From positions 11,793 through 19,019 of the forward strand of contig PAMF01000021.1 in NCBI GenBank assembly GCA_002707185.1: 7,227 nucleotides of DNA, read 5' to 3'. Source of the stretch: Chloroflexota bacterium. GTDB lineage: Bacteria > Chloroflexota > Dehalococcoidia > UBA3495. Positions 5,915 to 7,227 of the stretch are shown one piece after another; the first letter of the stretch is position 1; each line of letters opens with the position of its first letter. Made by a program: the position numbers and the translations under genes. The notes under the pieces were generated by a model. The model was not told the origin of the DNA, did not search any database, and worked only from the letters and a program-made list of their open reading frames with translations.

Positions 5915-7227
5915 TTATTTAGAAGAGATCAGGTTTCTCCTACCGAAAATACCCATGATGTTTGTTAGCAAGTTAGGGAAAGAATGATGCAGAGCCTGAT
6001 AAAGTACAGGAACGGAGACCAAAGTTAAGAACGTGGAGCTTACCAAACCTCCTATCACCACAGTGGCTAATTCGGCACCAATGATCCCTCCGTCATCAGC
6101 AGAAGAAAAGGCCAGCGGCATCAAAGCTAATGTCGTAGTAAAAGCAGTCATTAATATTGGCCTAACTCTGGTTCTACCTCCCTCTATCAGAGCGGAATAT
6201 ACATCCATCCCTCTATCTCTTAGTTGTTTGACAAAAGTGATCAATACAATAGCATTGGTGACGACCACGCCAATTAACAAGAGAAATCCCATAAGAGCAG
6301 ATAGGCTCAGAGTACGATCAGAGATCGTCAGAGCAACAAGTGCTCCAACAATAGCAAGAGGAAGACTTAAAACTATGATGAATGGATCACGAATCGAGCC
6401 AAGGGTGGCTACCATCACCAAATAAACTAGAACTACTCCGATTACCATGGCTATGAATATGTCTTGAAACCCCTCATTTATCTGTTCAAATATTCCACCA
6501 GTTTTTATAGTTACGCTAGGAGGTAAGTCAAGTTCGGCAATTATATTTTCGACCTCTTGTCCAACCGCCCTTGTATCCTCACCTATTATGTCACCAGTGA
6601 TATTAGCAGACCGTTTCAAGTCATATCTGCTGATACTCACAGGACCTTGCTCTATAGCAATATCAGTTATAGAACCTAACTTAATTACCTCTATTGATCC
6701 TTCAATATCCATATTCTTTAATTGATCGATATCATCAGAATAATCAAGGTTACCCATCACTACCACGTTTAAGCTTTCCCCATCTAAATCCATGGTAGTT
6801 ACAGTCTGTCCAACCAACATTTGTTGGATTTGTTGCCCGACCGATGTTGTAGACAGTCCAAATTCAGCTGCGAGAACAGGATTCACTCGGATCGTAATTT
6901 CATCCCTTGCTTGACTGATGTCACTGCCCACATTAACTAAGCCTGGCAAAGCTGATAATTTTCGTTCCAATTCGCCCGATACATCACTGATGTATGAGAA
7001 CTTGTTCCCGGTTACGGTTATTGCGAGAGCATCAGATGGTGGACCGCCTGATATCTCATTTAAAAATAACTCAGCCCCGCTTTTGTCTAGCTCTAGCAAA
7101 TCGAGGTCAGATCTAAGCTGTGTAGCAATATTACTCGGAACATCATCGGCGAGTTTCAGAAAAAATCCCGCCGTAGTAAAATCTCCTGCCGCGGCCCCGG
7201 GTCCAAAATCGTCAGACGCACTACCTA
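5915..7227 (-). CDS. RND-family efflux transporter permease, C-terminal part (5' end outside window)
   Basis: The C-terminal 436 residues of a proton-driven RND (AcrB/SwrC-like) inner-membrane pump. The frame stays open to base 7227, so the TTG at 7097-7099 is internal, not a start. The first ~250 visible residues are the second extracytoplasmic loop (PPSDALAITVTGNKF; SALPGLVNVGSDI; VNPVLAAEFGLS), followed by five membrane segments near visible residues 255-273, 280-300, 306-332, 357-375 and 384-410. Family signatures are GSIRDPFIIVLSLPLAIVGA, GFLLLIGVVVTNAIVL, TRVRPILMTAFTTTLALMPLA and GGLVSSTFLTLVSVPVLY. At the place of the AcrB TM10 lysine (K940 in SAKNAIL) this protein has threonine (VVTNAIV), while the TM11 R and T of RxRPILMT are kept. 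The TM4 aspartates lie outside the window. The GVVVTNAIVL wording resembles pumps of Gram-positive or other non-proteobacterial groups. The membrane-fusion adaptor, if there is one, is not in view. The gene stops with TAA 81 bases before the ABC ATPase. Confidence 0.95.
   Translation of the reverse strand, partial: GSASDDFGPGAAAGDFTTAGFFLKLADDVPSNIATQLRSDLDLLELDKSGAELFLNEISGGPPSDALAITVTGNKFSYISDVSGELERKLSALPGLVNVGSDISQARDEITIRVNPVLAAEFGLSTTSVGQQIQQMLVGQTVTTMDLDGESLNVVVMGNLDYSDDIDQLKNMDIEGSIEVIKLGSITDIAIEQGPVSISRYDLKRSANITGDIIGEDTRAVGQEVENIIAELDLPPSVTIKTGGIFEQINEGFQDIFIAMVIGVVLVYLVMVATLGSIRDPFIIVLSLPLAIVGALVALTISDRTLSLSALMGFLLLIGVVVTNAIVLITFVKQLRDRGMDVYSALIEGGRTRVRPILMTAFTTTLALMPLAFSSADDGGIIGAELATVVIGGLVSSTFLTLVSVPVLYQALHHSFPNLLTNIMGIFGRRNLISSK

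Noticed and set aside
7097..7099. TTG as the start of the RND gene
   Set aside because: The frame continues without a stop to the window end, and the remaining protein starts in the middle of an RND extracytoplasmic loop.

Overview
The window comes from a bacterial chromosome of moderately AT-rich composition (one 60-base line counted by hand was about 43% G+C; the rest looks similar). It is gene-dense. I see no RNA genes, mobile elements or CRISPR arrays. Six protein-coding genes are supported, and two of them are cut by the window edges. The lineage cannot be fixed from the sequence alone. The winged-helix wording of the response regulator (VKWHISNLRKKI) and the RND transporter segment GVVVTNAIVL remind me of Chloroflexota or other non-proteobacterial lineages. 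That is a low-confidence impression, not a search result.

Left part, plus strand (1-1295). The window opens inside a sensor histidine kinase, of which only the ATP-binding domain is visible. A 116-base spacer with an inverted repeat follows, then a complete OmpR/PhoB-type response regulator. The kinase reads as the NtrB-like (HPK4) type, whereas the regulator is a winged-helix OmpR type, so the pairing is slightly unusual.

Right part, minus strand (1344-7227, read right to left). In transcription order there are four genes: the C-terminal part of an RND-family efflux transporter, a LolD/MacB-type ABC ATPase, a large permease with two FtsX/MacB-like units, and a secreted or membrane-anchored AttH/CrtC-like (lipocalin-type) protein. 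The last three match the known AttEFGH-like arrangement: ATPase, FtsX-type permease and AttH. Here the permease is a single double-unit polypeptide. Gaps are 81, 9 and 23 bases, so the genes could be one transcript. The permease lies in the same reading frame as the ATPase, separated by one TAG and three sense codons, and appears to start at TTG.

How they may work together. The RND pump and the ABC exporter look like an envelope-export cluster. The ABC permease family moves lipids or lipoproteins, or acts mechanically across the membrane, and AttH-like proteins have a beta-rich fold that could bind a hydrophobic ligand. The two-component system converges on the cluster and may regulate it, but that link rests on proximity only. 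The 48-base junction between the convergent blocks holds no clear terminator.
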